Assembly (NCBI GenBank): GCA_947599875.1
Contig: CANQFV010000003.1
Location: 49,725-113,724 of the forward strand
Length of the DNA stretch: 64,000 nucleotides
Direction: 5' to 3'
Origin: an uncultured Oscillospiraceae bacterium
GTDB lineage: Bacteria > Bacillota > Clostridia > Oscillospirales > Oscillospiraceae
Part shown: positions 31,129 to 40,203 of the stretch, one piece after another
Layout: each line of letters opens with the position of its first letter
Numbering within the stretch: position 1 is the stretch's first letter
Notes under the pieces: generated by a model
The model's input: only the letters and a program-made list of their open reading frames with translations
What the model was told of the DNA's origin: nothing
The model's database searches: none
Translations under genes and position numbers: made by a program

Positions 31129-31331
31129 ACTACCGCTGCCCGGCCTGCTTTATGCGGGATCTGGACATCGATATGTTCTACGACAGGGACAAGGACGAGT
31201 TTTACTGCCTCCGGTGTCAGTTTACCGGCAAGGAGGAGGACGTCCTGGCCATGAACGAGGAGATCCGCAAGAAGTACAAGGTGATGCTCAAGCGGTTTGA
31301 GAGCCTTGACGATTTTGAGAGGTTTGACTGA
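31101..31331 (+). CDS. Small zinc-ribbon protein
   Basis: The 76-residue protein has two cysteine pairs, CPAC (residues 13-16) and CLRC (36-39), in a zinc-ribbon pattern with aromatic spacer MFYDRDKDEFYC, then a charged helical tail. Its start lies 28 bases inside the preceding gene but is backed by AAGGAGGT nine bases upstream. It ends just before the GH53 start. The role is unknown; it may bind nucleic acid or be a metal-binding accessory. The strong ribosome site makes it a real gene. Confidence 0.8.
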   Translation: MAQGRKGRLNYRCPACFMRDLDIDMFYDRDKDEFYCLRCQFTGKEEDVLAMNEEIRKKYKVMLKRFESLDDFERFD

Positions 31332-31334
31332 GTG

Positions 31335-32456
31335 ATGAGCAGTACCACACCGGCGTTTATCAAGGGTGCGGACGTGTCCACGCTCTTAGAGGTGACGGAG
31401 CGGGGCGGCCGGTTCTTCCGGGCCGGCGGCACGCCGGGAAACGCCCTGGACATCCTGGGGGAGAACGGCTTCAACCTCATCCGCCTGCGGCTGTGGAACG
31501 ACCCCTACGACGAGAACGGCACCCCTTACGGGGCGGGGACGAATGACCCAGATCGCACCGTTACCCTGGCGCGTATGGCCGTGGAGCGGGGCTTTCAGTG
31601 GATGCTGGACTTCCACTACTCCGACTTCTGGGCCGACCCGGGCAAGCAGATCACCCCCAAGGCCTGGAGGGGACTGCGCGGCCCGGCGCTGGAGCGGGCG
31701 GTACACGACTTCACCGCCGGGGTCCTCACCCGCCTGAGGGCGGAGGGCCTGGCCCCGGACTACACGGCGGTGGGCAACGAGATCACCAACGGCCTTCTGT
31801 GGCCGGAGGGGCGGCGGCCCCGCTACGACGCCATAGCCCGCCTGGTGAACGCCGGGATCCGGGCCGTCCGGGAGACGTGTCCGGACAGCCGGGTGATGAT
31901 CCACCTGGACAACGGCGGCAACAACCCCCTGTACCGGGAGTGGTTTGACAGCTACCTGGCCAACGGCGGGGAGGACTTTGACGTGATCGGCCTGAGCTAC
32001 TACCCCTTCTGGCACGGCCCCATGTCCGGCCTTGGGGAGAACATGGGGGACATCGCCCGGCGCTACGGGAAAGACCTGGTGGTGGCGGAGACAAGCACCG
32101 GCTTCACCCTGGAGGACTACGCCGGGTACGAGGGTCTCGCCCCGGAGGAGCGCAAGGGGATGGCCGCCACGGCCCGGCTCGCCGCGGGGATCGGGTATCC
32201 CATGACGCCGGAGGGCCAGTGCGCCTTTATGCGGGATCTGGTGAAGGTCATCCGGGACGTGCCCGACGGGCGCGGCCGGGGCTTTGTGTACTGGGAGCCG
32301 GCCTGGATCCCCGTGCCCGGCGTGGGCTGGGCCAACGGCGCGGCCCTCTCCTTCACCGGGGAGAGGGGGCCGGGGGGCAACGAGTGGGCCAACCAGGCGC
32401 TGTTTGATTATGAGGGCCGGGCCCTGCCGGCCCTGGAGACCATCCGGGAGCTGTAA
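31335..32456 (+). CDS. Endo-beta-1,4-galactanase, glycoside hydrolase family 53
   Basis: GH53 cuts beta-1,4-galactan, the side chain of rhamnogalacturonan I. The 373-residue protein has the family start FIKGADVSTLLEVTERGGRF, the NxIRLRLWNDPYDE strand, the acid/base glutamate in TAVGNEITNGLLWPEG, the nucleophile in VVAETSTGF, and the closing VYWEPAWIPVPG motif. No signal peptide is present, unlike most secreted galactanases, so it probably acts on imported oligosaccharides. The ATG is preferred over the adjacent GTG three bases upstream. It ends just before the TraX gene. Confidence 0.95.
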   Translation: MSSTTPAFIKGADVSTLLEVTERGGRFFRAGGTPGNALDILGENGFNLIRLRLWNDPYDENGTPYGAGTNDPDRTVTLARMAVERGFQWMLDFHYSDFWADPGKQITPKAWRGLRGPALERAVHDFTAGVLTRLRAEGLAPDYTAVGNEITNGLLWPEGRRPRYDAIARLVNAGIRAVRETCPDSRVMIHLDNGGNNPLYREWFDSYLANGGEDFDVIGLSYYPFWHGPMSGLGENMGDIARRYGKDLVVAETSTGFTLEDYAGYEGLAPEERKGMAATARLAAGIGYPMTPEGQCAFMRDLVKVIRDVPDGRGRGFVYWEPAWIPVPGVGWANGAALSFTGERGPGGNEWANQALFDYEGRALPALETIREL

Positions 32457-32468
32457 GGAGTGAGTGCA

Positions 32469-33251
32469 TTGACGGACGGACGGGACGCGTCCCCCAAAAG
32501 GCCGGGCGGCGCCGCCAAGAGCGGGGCCAGCCTGAAGCTCTACGGCTGTGTGACGGCGTTTTTCTACGCCCTGAGCCTGTCCGTGTTCCAGCGGGGGCTG
32601 ATCGGCACGGGCAATTACACCGCCCAGGAGCTGTCGGAGCTGATGAGTACCGACGGGCGCGTTATGATGCTGTCGGGCTGGGCGTCGGTTTTGCAGCTGG
32701 TGGGGAATCTCAGCGTGCCGGTGTTTGCCTTTTTGCTGGTGGAGGGGTTCTACCACACCGGGAGCCTGAAAAAATACTTGCTGCGAATGGCTTTTTTTGG
32801 TATGCTAAGTGAAGTACCCTATGACCTGGCCCTGTACGGGCGGCCCTGGGATCTCACGGGGCAGAATGTGTTTTTCACCTACTTTGTGTGCCTTGTGATG
32901 CTGTGGAGCTTCTCCTACTTCCAAAACCGCCAGGGCTTTATGCTCTGGGCCATGAGGCTGGCCGCCGTCCTGGCCGCCGCGGTTTGGGTGAGCGTCATGC
33001 GCAGCTGCTTCGGCCTCATCACCGTGGCGCTGTGCGCAGTCTACGCCCTGCTGCGGGAGAAGAGGGGCCAGGCCATCCTCATCGGCGCCGCCGTGAGCGT
33101 GGCGTATATTTCCGCCCCCGTCTCCGCCTTCCCCCTGTGGAACTACGCGGGCGCCCGGGGCAGGACTTGGAATAAATTTATCTATTACGCGCTGTATCCG
33201 GCGCATCTCCTCCTCCTCTGGGCCGTGACCCTGGCCGTGACGGGGATGTGA
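32469..33251 (+). CDS. TraX-family integral membrane protein
   Basis: TraX in F plasmids acetylates pilin; chromosomal homologues in Firmicutes have no settled role and resemble membrane acyltransferases. The 260-residue protein has about eight hydrophobic segments and the family C-terminal motif KFIYYALYPAHLLLL, preceded by NVFFTYFVCLVM. A TTG start is chosen because TAAGGAG lies eight bases upstream; an upstream GTG at 32460 overlaps that site. It lies in the galactan operon, 12 bases behind GH53. It could modify a surface or wall glycan, but this is speculation. Confidence 0.85.
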   Translation: MTDGRDASPKRPGGAAKSGASLKLYGCVTAFFYALSLSVFQRGLIGTGNYTAQELSELMSTDGRVMMLSGWASVLQLVGNLSVPVFAFLLVEGFYHTGSLKKYLLRMAFFGMLSEVPYDLALYGRPWDLTGQNVFFTYFVCLVMLWSFSYFQNRQGFMLWAMRLAAVLAAAVWVSVMRSCFGLITVALCAVYALLREKRGQAILIGAAVSVAYISAPVSAFPLWNYAGARGRTWNKFIYYALYPAHLLLLWAVTLAVTGM

Positions 33252-33281
33252 CGGATCGGGAAAAACGGGAGGGAACAAGCT

Positions 33282-34436
<1,155 letters not shown>

Positions 34437-34441
34437 GGTAA

Positions 34442-34493
34442 AAAGGGGCTGCCGCGGAACAGCCCCTTTGCCGGCCCCGGATCCGGGGCCGGC
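34442..34493 (+). terminator. Twin hairpins between the sugar ATPase gene and galK
   Basis: AAAGGGGCTG pairs with CAGCCCCTTT (34442-34469), immediately followed by a perfect 24-base palindrome in which GCCGGCCCCGG pairs with CCGGGGCCGGC around AT (34470-34493). No strong T-run follows the second. They may terminate the upstream transcript in part, or protect an mRNA end, setting the relative levels of the sugar ATPase and the Leloir enzymes. Confidence 0.6.
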
Positions 34494-34512
34494 AGGAAAG
34501 CGGGGGGAGAAA

Positions 34513-35739
34513 ATGAAAGTCAGTCAAATTGTGGGAAGCCGCGCCCCGGACAGCCGGGAGGGCCGCGTCGCCCAAAAATTCCTCCAGGTCTACGGCGACC
34601 GGGAGGGGGCGGGGCTGTTCTCCGGCCCGGGCCGGACGGAGATCGGCGGCAACCACACCGACCACCAGCACGGCCGGGTGCTGTGCGCCAGCGTGGATGT
34701 GGACATTCTGGCCTGCGCCGCGCCCAACGGCACCGGCACGGTGCGTATGCTCAGCGAGGGCTACCCCCAGATCACGGTGGAGCTGGACGACCTGGCCCCC
34801 AGGCCGGAGGAGGAGGGATCCTCCGCGGCCCTTTTGCGGGGCGTGGCGGAGGGCATCCGCAGGCGCGGCCTGCCCCTGGCAGGGTTTGACGCCTGCGCCG
34901 TGTCCGGCGTTCTGTCGGGGTCGGGCCTGTCCAGCTCCGCCGCCTTTGAGGTGCTGGTGGGGAACATCTTCAACCACCTGTGCTGCTCCGGCGCCCTGGA
35001 CGCCGTGGACATCGCCAGGATCGGCCAGTACGCGGAGAACGTCCACTTCGGAAAGCCCTGCGGTCTGATGGATCAGATGGGCTCCAGCGTGGGCGGCGCC
35101 GTGGCCATCGATTTCCGGGACCCGGACGATCCGGTGGTGGAGGCGGTGGATTACGACTTCTCCGCCTCCAATCACGCCCTGTGCATCATCGACACCCGCA
35201 GCGCCCATGCCGACCTCACCGCCGACTACGCCGCGATCCCCCGGGAGATGGGGGCCGTGGCGGCGTATTTCGGGAAGAAGTGGCTGCGGGATGTGGCGGA
35301 GCGGGACTTTTATGAGGCCATCCCCGCCCTGCGGGAGGCCTGCGGCGACCGGGCGGTGGCCCGGGCCATGCACTTTTTCGCCGAGGACAGGCGGGCGGCG
35401 CTGGAGGCCCAGGCCCTGAAAAACCGGGATTTTGCCGAGTTCCTCCGCCTGGTGAACGAGTCCGGCCGCTCCTCCGAGACGCTTTTGCAGAACATCTGGC
35501 CGGTGTCCCACCCCCAGGCCCAGGCGGTGAACCTGGCCATCCATTTGGGCGCCGGCATCTTAAACGGCCGCGGGGCCATCCGCGTCCACGGCGGCGGCTT
35601 TGCCGGCACGGTGCAGGCCTTTGTGCCGGAGGATGCGGTGGAGGAATTCCGCTCCGGCATGGAGCGGGTCTTCGGCCAGGGCGCCTGCCACATCCTACAC
35701 ATCAGGCCCGTGGGCGGATGCCGCATTGAGCTTGCCTGA
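34513..35739 (+). CDS. galK: Galactokinase
   Basis: GalK phosphorylates galactose to galactose-1-phosphate, the first Leloir step. The 408-residue GHMP kinase has the galactokinase signature GRTEIGGNHTDHQHG (residues about 40-54), the glycine-rich ATP loop SGVLSGSGLSSSAAFE, the catalytic aspartate region CGLMDQMGSS, and the C-terminal GGGFAGTVQAF motif. The ATG giving MKVSQIVGSRAPDS follows GGGGGGAG. It is followed by galE and galT on the same strand. Confidence 0.96.
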   Translation: MKVSQIVGSRAPDSREGRVAQKFLQVYGDREGAGLFSGPGRTEIGGNHTDHQHGRVLCASVDVDILACAAPNGTGTVRMLSEGYPQITVELDDLAPRPEEEGSSAALLRGVAEGIRRRGLPLAGFDACAVSGVLSGSGLSSSAAFEVLVGNIFNHLCCSGALDAVDIARIGQYAENVHFGKPCGLMDQMGSSVGGAVAIDFRDPDDPVVEAVDYDFSASNHALCIIDTRSAHADLTADYAAIPREMGAVAAYFGKKWLRDVAERDFYEAIPALREACGDRAVARAMHFFAEDRRAALEAQALKNRDFAEFLRLVNESGRSSETLLQNIWPVSHPQAQAVNLAIHLGAGILNGRGAIRVHGGGFAGTVQAFVPEDAVEEFRSGMERVFGQGACHILHIRPVGGCRIELA

Positions 35740-35747
35740 AATGCCGC

Positions 35748-35830
35748 GGGGCTTTTCAGAAAAGGGGGAACGTGCGGAGAATTTTTCTGACTTTTGCGAA
35801 ATCCAGAAAAATTTTCCTGCCAAAACTTCC
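35748..35830. repeat. Partial family A hairpin repeat between galK and galE
   Basis: GGGCTTTTC and the linker GGGGAACGTGCGG are shared with the copy at 38.4 kb. They are followed by the inverted repeat GAGAATTTTTCTG/CAGAAAAATTTTC with central TTTTGCGAAA, a variant of the third family A module. It lies inside the gal operon and may attenuate transcription between galK and galE. Confidence 0.65.
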
Positions 35831-35889
35831 TCGTCCGGAGGGGCGGGGAGAATGGGAAATATACGGATCACACGAAAGGAGATCATCCT

Positions 35890-36879
35890 ATGGCGATTTT
35901 AGTTCTTGGCGGGGCCGGGTACATCGGCTCCCACACCGTTTGGGAGCTTTGCGAGGCCGGCCGTGACGTGGTGGTGGCGGACAACCTGCAAACCGGCTTC
36001 CGGGCGGCGGTCCACCCCAAGGCCCGGTTCTACAAGCTGGACATCCGCGACGGGAAGGCCCTGGACGTGCTGTTCCAGGCCGAGAAGATCGACGGCGTTA
36101 TCCACTTCGCCGCCTGCTCCCAGGTGGGGGAGTCCATGCGCGACCCCCTGAAGTATTACGACAACAATCTCCACGGCACGATGGTGCTTCTCTCCGCCAT
36201 ACTCCGGCACGGGGTGGACAGGATCGTCTTCTCCTCCACCGCCGCCACCTACGGGGAGCCGGAGCGGGTGCCTATTTTGGAGACAGACCGCACCTGCCCC
36301 ACCAACACCTACGGGGAGACAAAGCTGTCGATGGAGAAGATGATGGGCTGGTGTGCCAAGGCCCACGGCCTGAAATATGTGGCCCTGCGGTACTTCAACG
36401 CCTGCGGGGCGCACCCCTCCGGGGTGATCGGCGAGGCCCACGACCCGGAGACCCACCTGATCCCCCTGATCCTCCAGGTCCCCGCCGGACGGCGGCAGGC
36501 CCTCACCATCTTCGGGGACGACTACCCCACCCCCGACGGCACCTGCGTCCGGGATTACATCCATGTGACGGATCTGGCCCAGGCCCACATCCTGGCCCTG
36601 GACTACCTGGCCGGGGGCGGGGAGAGCAGCGTCTTCAACCTGGGCAACGGCGTGGGCTTCTCCAACCGGGAGGTGGTGGAGGTGGCCCGGAAGGTCACGG
36701 GACACCCCATCCCCGTGGAGATTGGGCCCCGGCGGGCCGGAGACCCGGCCAGGCTCGTGGCCTCCTCCCAGAAGGCCCGGACTGTCCTGGGCTGGGATCC
36801 CCGCTACGCCGACCTGGAGACCATCATCTCCACCGCCTGGGAGTGGCACAGGACGCACCCCAACGGCTATGAGAAGTGA
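35890..36879 (+). CDS. galE: UDP-glucose 4-epimerase
   Basis: GalE interconverts UDP-galactose and UDP-glucose using tightly bound NAD. The 329-residue protein shows the Rossmann motif GGAGYIGSH, the SSTAATYG strand, catalytic YGETK (Y-x3-K), and the GTCVRDYIHVTDLA substrate segment. The ATG is placed by AAAGGAG eight bases upstream. galT follows after nine bases. Confidence 0.97.
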   Translation: MAILVLGGAGYIGSHTVWELCEAGRDVVVADNLQTGFRAAVHPKARFYKLDIRDGKALDVLFQAEKIDGVIHFAACSQVGESMRDPLKYYDNNLHGTMVLLSAILRHGVDRIVFSSTAATYGEPERVPILETDRTCPTNTYGETKLSMEKMMGWCAKAHGLKYVALRYFNACGAHPSGVIGEAHDPETHLIPLILQVPAGRRQALTIFGDDYPTPDGTCVRDYIHVTDLAQAHILALDYLAGGGESSVFNLGNGVGFSNREVVEVARKVTGHPIPVEIGPRRAGDPARLVASSQKARTVLGWDPRYADLETIISTAWEWHRTHPNGYEK

Positions 36880-36888
36880 GGCGCGGGC

Positions 36889-38388
36889 ATGATGGACGAA
36901 GCCGTATCCAAATTAGTGACCTACGCTCTGAGGACGGGGCTGATCACCCGGGACGAGACGGTCTGGGCCACAAACGCCCTGCTGGAGGAGCTGAAGCTGG
37001 ACTCCTACACCGACCCGGGGCGCAGCTGGGGGGATATCGACCTTGCCGCCGTGCTGGACGAGCTGACCCACGACGCGTACCGCCGCGGGGTGATCCCCGG
37101 CGACTCCACGGACTACCGGGATCTGCTGGACACCGCCCTTATGGGCCGCCTCACCCCCCGGCCCGCCCAGGTCATCCAGAAATTTCAGGAGCTGTACGAT
37201 TCCTCCCCCCGGGAGGCCACGGACTGGTACTACACCTTCAGCCAGGACACCAACTACATCCGCCGGGACCGGATCGCCCGGGATATGAAGTGGACGGCGG
37301 ACACCCAGTACGGCCGCTTGGACATCACGGTGAACCTGTCGAAGCCGGAGAAGGACCCCAAGGCCATCGCGGCGGCCAGGAATCTCCCGGCGTCCCAGTA
37401 CCCCCGGTGCCAGCTGTGCTATGAGAACGAGGGCTACGCCGGCCGGCTCAACCACCCGGCCAGACAGAACCACCGGGTGGTGCCCATCACCATAAACGGC
37501 AGTCCCTGGTTTTTGCAGTACAGCCCGTATGTCTACTATAACGAGCATTGCATCTGCTTTAACCGGGAGCATGTGCCCATGCGGATCGACCGGGCCTGCT
37601 TTGAAAAGCTCCTGGACTTTGTCCGCCAGTTCCCCCACTACTTTGTGGGTTCCAACGCGGATCTGCCCATTGTGGGCGGCTCCATCCTGGCCCACGACCA
37701 CTTCCAGGGCGGCCGCTACACCTTCGCGATGGAGCTGGCCCAGGTGGAGACGCCCCTGACCTTCCCCGGATTTGAGGACGTGAGCGCCGGGATCGTCAAG
37801 TGGCCCATGTCCGTGATCCGCATCCGCTCCCCCAGGGCGCAGCGGCTGGTCAGCCTTGCGGACAGGATTTTGAACACCTGGCGGGAATACACCGACGAGA
37901 GCGCCTTCATCTATGCCCAGACCCAGGGAGAGCCGCACAACACCGTCACCCCCATCGCCAGACGCCGTGGGGAGGACTACGAGCTGGATCTGGTCCTCCG
38001 GAACAACATCACCACGCCCCAGCACCCCCTTGGCGTGTACCACCCCCACGCGGAGCTGCACCATATCAAGAAGGAGAATATCGGCCTTATCGAGGTCATG
38101 GGCCTGGCCGTCCTCCCCGCCCGCCTGAAGGCGGAGCTGACGGCCCTGGCGGACGCCCTGACGCGGGGCGCCGATCTGCGGGCCGACCCCCTCACGGAAA
38201 AGCACGCAGATTGGGCGGAGAGCTTCCTGCCCAAATACCCCGCTGTGACCCGGGAGAACGTGATGGACATCCTGAAGGCCGAGACGGGCCTGGTGTTCGC
38301 CAAGGTGCTGGAACACGCGGGCGTCTATAAGCGCACCCCCCAGGGCCGGGAGGCGTTTTTGCGCTTCGCGGCAAAGGTGAGAGGATAA
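36889..38388 (+). CDS. galT: UDP-glucose-hexose-1-phosphate uridylyltransferase, Firmicutes type
   Basis: GalT exchanges UMP between UDP-glucose and galactose-1-phosphate. At 499 residues it is the long class-II type found in Firmicutes, with TDWYYTFSQDTNYIRRDRI, RCQLCYENEGYAGR, the histidine-rich ILAHDHFQGGRYTF (HxH near the active site), and LGVYHPHAELHHIKKENIGL (first part). A pair of ATG codons starts the gene. It completes the galK-galE-galT set and ends ahead of a bidirectional terminator. Confidence 0.96.
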   Translation: MMDEAVSKLVTYALRTGLITRDETVWATNALLEELKLDSYTDPGRSWGDIDLAAVLDELTHDAYRRGVIPGDSTDYRDLLDTALMGRLTPRPAQVIQKFQELYDSSPREATDWYYTFSQDTNYIRRDRIARDMKWTADTQYGRLDITVNLSKPEKDPKAIAAARNLPASQYPRCQLCYENEGYAGRLNHPARQNHRVVPITINGSPWFLQYSPYVYYNEHCICFNREHVPMRIDRACFEKLLDFVRQFPHYFVGSNADLPIVGGSILAHDHFQGGRYTFAMELAQVETPLTFPGFEDVSAGIVKWPMSVIRIRSPRAQRLVSLADRILNTWREYTDESAFIYAQTQGEPHNTVTPIARRRGEDYELDLVLRNNITTPQHPLGVYHPHAELHHIKKENIGLIEVMGLAVLPARLKAELTALADALTRGADLRADPLTEKHADWAESFLPKYPAVTRENVMDILKAETGLVFAKVLEHAGVYKRTPQGREAFLRFAAKVRG

Positions 38389-38396
38389 AAAAGCAG

Positions 38397-38485
38397 CCTG
38401 TCGAAAAAGCCCTGCGGGCTTTTCCGACAAAGGGGAACGTGCGGGATTTTTTCCGACGCACATGTCGCCGGAAAAAATATGGAAC
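38397..38485. repeat. Family A hairpin repeat, inverted (copy behind galT)
   Basis: CTGTCGAAAAAGCCC pairs with GGGCTTTTCCGACA, followed by AAGGGGAACGTGCGGG and the module ATTTTTTCCGACG/CGCCGGAAAAAAT. It is a two-module inverted version of the family A element, directly after the galT stop. Confidence 0.75.
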
Positions 38486-38505
38486 TTGAGTTTTTTGACA
38501 AACTG

Positions 38506-38540
38506 AAAAAGGTGTCCGCCCTTCGGGCGGACACCTTTTT
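38506..38540. terminator. Bidirectional terminator between galT and the RluD-like gene
   Basis: AAAAAGGTGTCCGCCC pairs perfectly with GGGCGGACACCTTTTT around TTC. With A on the left and T on the right it can stop transcripts from either side. The same GTGTCCGCCC hairpin is one unit of the family B arrays. Confidence 0.85.
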
Positions 38541-38576
38541 CCCTGCGGGAACGCCCCCGGGGGGGTCCCCCGCCTT

Positions 38577-39482
38577 TCAGGCGTCCAGCCTCTTCAGCAC
38601 CTGCTGAAAATAATCCGGCCGGGGGCTTGTCACCGTCATCATCTCCCCGGTGGTGGGGTGGACAAACCGAAGCTCCCTGGCGTGCAGGCACTGCCCCGTA
38701 AGTCCGGGGACGGGCTTTTTTGCCCCGTAGACGGTATCCCCCAGGATGGGGTGGCCGATATAGGCCATATGGACGCGGATCTGATGAGTCCGCCCCGTCT
38801 CCAGCCGGCACTCCAGGTGCGTATAGCCCGGATACCGGGCCAGCACCCGCCAGTGGGTCACGGCGGGGCGGGAATTTTTCTCCGTGACGCACTGCCGCTT
38901 CCGATCCGTGGGGTGGCGCCCGATGGGGGCGTCCACCGTCCCCTCGTCCTCCCGCAGATTCCCTATCACCACACATTCGTATGTCCTGGCCAGGGTGTGA
39001 TCGCTCAGCTGCGCGGCCAGCGCCCGGTGGGCCAGGTCGTTTTTCGCGGCGATGATGAGGCCGGAGGTGTCCTTGTCGATGCGGTGGACGATCCCGGGGC
39101 GCAGAACACCGTTGATCCCGGACAGCTCCCCGCCGCAGTGGTTCAGCAGGGCGTTGACCAGCGTGCCCCCGGCGTGGCCCGGCGCGGGATGCACCACCAT
39201 GCCCTTGGGCTTGTTGATCACGATCACGTCCGCGTCCTCGTAGACGATGTCCAGGGGGATCTCCTCCGCCGTCACCTGGGGATCCTCCGGCTCGGGCAGG
39301 TCGATGACCAGCTCCGTGCCGGTCTTGAGCTTCCCGCTCTTCTTCACCGGCCGCCCGCCGGCCGTCACCCGTCCCTCCTCAAACAGCCTCTGGACAAAGC
39401 TCCGGCTCAGCGACGGCATGGCGGCGCAGACCAGGGCGTCGGCCCGGAGGGACGCGTCATTTACCGTCAGCGTCGCCGTCAT
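38577..39482 (-). CDS. RluA/RluD-family pseudouridine synthase
   Basis: The 301-residue protein has an N-terminal S4 RNA-binding domain (RSFVQRLFEEGRVTAGGRPVK, within residues 24-45), and the pseudouridine synthase core with catalytic aspartate motif HRIDKDTSGLI (about residues 132-142), GRTHQIRVHM and HARELRF near the end. Members modify 23S rRNA or tRNA; RluD-like synthases behind lspA (YlyB) are usual. Its start lies 26 bases inside lspA, so translation is coupled. Confidence 0.94.
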   Translation of the reverse strand: MTATLTVNDASLRADALVCAAMPSLSRSFVQRLFEEGRVTAGGRPVKKSGKLKTGTELVIDLPEPEDPQVTAEEIPLDIVYEDADVIVINKPKGMVVHPAPGHAGGTLVNALLNHCGGELSGINGVLRPGIVHRIDKDTSGLIIAAKNDLAHRALAAQLSDHTLARTYECVVIGNLREDEGTVDAPIGRHPTDRKRQCVTEKNSRPAVTHWRVLARYPGYTHLECRLETGRTHQIRVHMAYIGHPILGDTVYGAKKPVPGLTGQCLHARELRFVHPTTGEMMTVTSPRPDYFQQVLKRLDA

Positions 39483-39960
39483 GGCTCTCCCCCTCCGCCG
39501 CGGCCTTCTTCTCCCTGTCCTCCCGGAGCGTGCGGACGATGTACAGCACGCAGAAGATCACCGCGCCCACGTCAATAAAGCTGTCCGCCAGGTTAAAGAC
39601 GGCGAAATTCACAAACTCCAGCCGGAACATGTCCACCACATAGCCCATAAAGGCCCGGTCGATAAAATTTCCGGCGGCGCCGCCTAAGATCAGCGCCAGG
39701 CAGATCTTCTCCCACCTGGTGAACCGGCCCCGGAACAGGAGCGTGACCAGCAGCACGATCACCGCCGCCGACACCAGGGCCAGGAGCCATGTATGCTCCG
39801 ACAGCAGGGAGAAGGCCATACCCGTGTTGCGCAGGTGGGTGAGGCTCACCACCCCCGGCAGCAGGGCCATATGCCCGCCCAGGGCGATATTGGCGGCGAT
39901 CCACTTCTTCAGGATCTGATCGGCCGCGCAGCACACGGCCGCAATGAGCATGTAGACCAT
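39457..39960 (-). CDS. lspA: Lipoprotein signal peptidase
   Basis: LspA removes signal peptides from prolipoproteins in the membrane. The 167-residue protein has four hydrophobic segments and the two catalytic aspartates in GNFIDRAFMGYVVDMF and FNLADSFI. The C-terminal tail is acidic and hydrophilic. It precedes the RluD-like gene with overlap and lies downstream of ileS, the standard ileS-lspA-rluD order. Confidence 0.95.
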   Translation of the reverse strand: MVYMLIAAVCCAADQILKKWIAANIALGGHMALLPGVVSLTHLRNTGMAFSLLSEHTWLLALVSAAVIVLLVTLLFRGRFTRWEKICLALILGGAAGNFIDRAFMGYVVDMFRLEFVNFAVFNLADSFIDVGAVIFCVLYIVRTLREDREKKAAAEGESHDGDADGK

Positions 39961-40049
39961 ATTCGTTCACGTTCCTTCTTTCCCGGGAGATGGCGTTACG
40001 ACACGGGGGCAGCGTCCGGCCGCCCCCCTAATATGTAAAACCTTCAAAT

Positions 40050-40203
40050 CCAATTTTTGCAAGGCCTTGCGCCCTGCAAAATAATCTCTCATTTCCCCAA
40101 ATCCAGAGAAATTTCCCGCACGTTCTGCCCAAAAAAGGCCAAAGGTCTTTTTCGGCAGCGTGAGGGCAGCTTTTGGCTGCCCTCACGTTCGCTTTTTTAC
40201 CGG
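40050..40203. repeat. Family A hairpin repeat behind ileS
   Basis: Degenerate copy: CAATTTTTGCAAGG/CCCTGCAAAAT, an ATTTCCCC/AAATTTCCC part, the linker CCGCACGTTCTGCC, and a final stem GTGAGGGCAGC/GCTGCCCTCAC that closes just after the ileS stop codon. The last stem probably serves as the ileS terminator. Confidence 0.7.

Noticed and set aside
32469..33251. Conjugation gene indicating a plasmid remnant (TraX)
   Set aside because: Chromosomal TraX-like genes are common in Firmicutes, and no other transfer gene is nearby.
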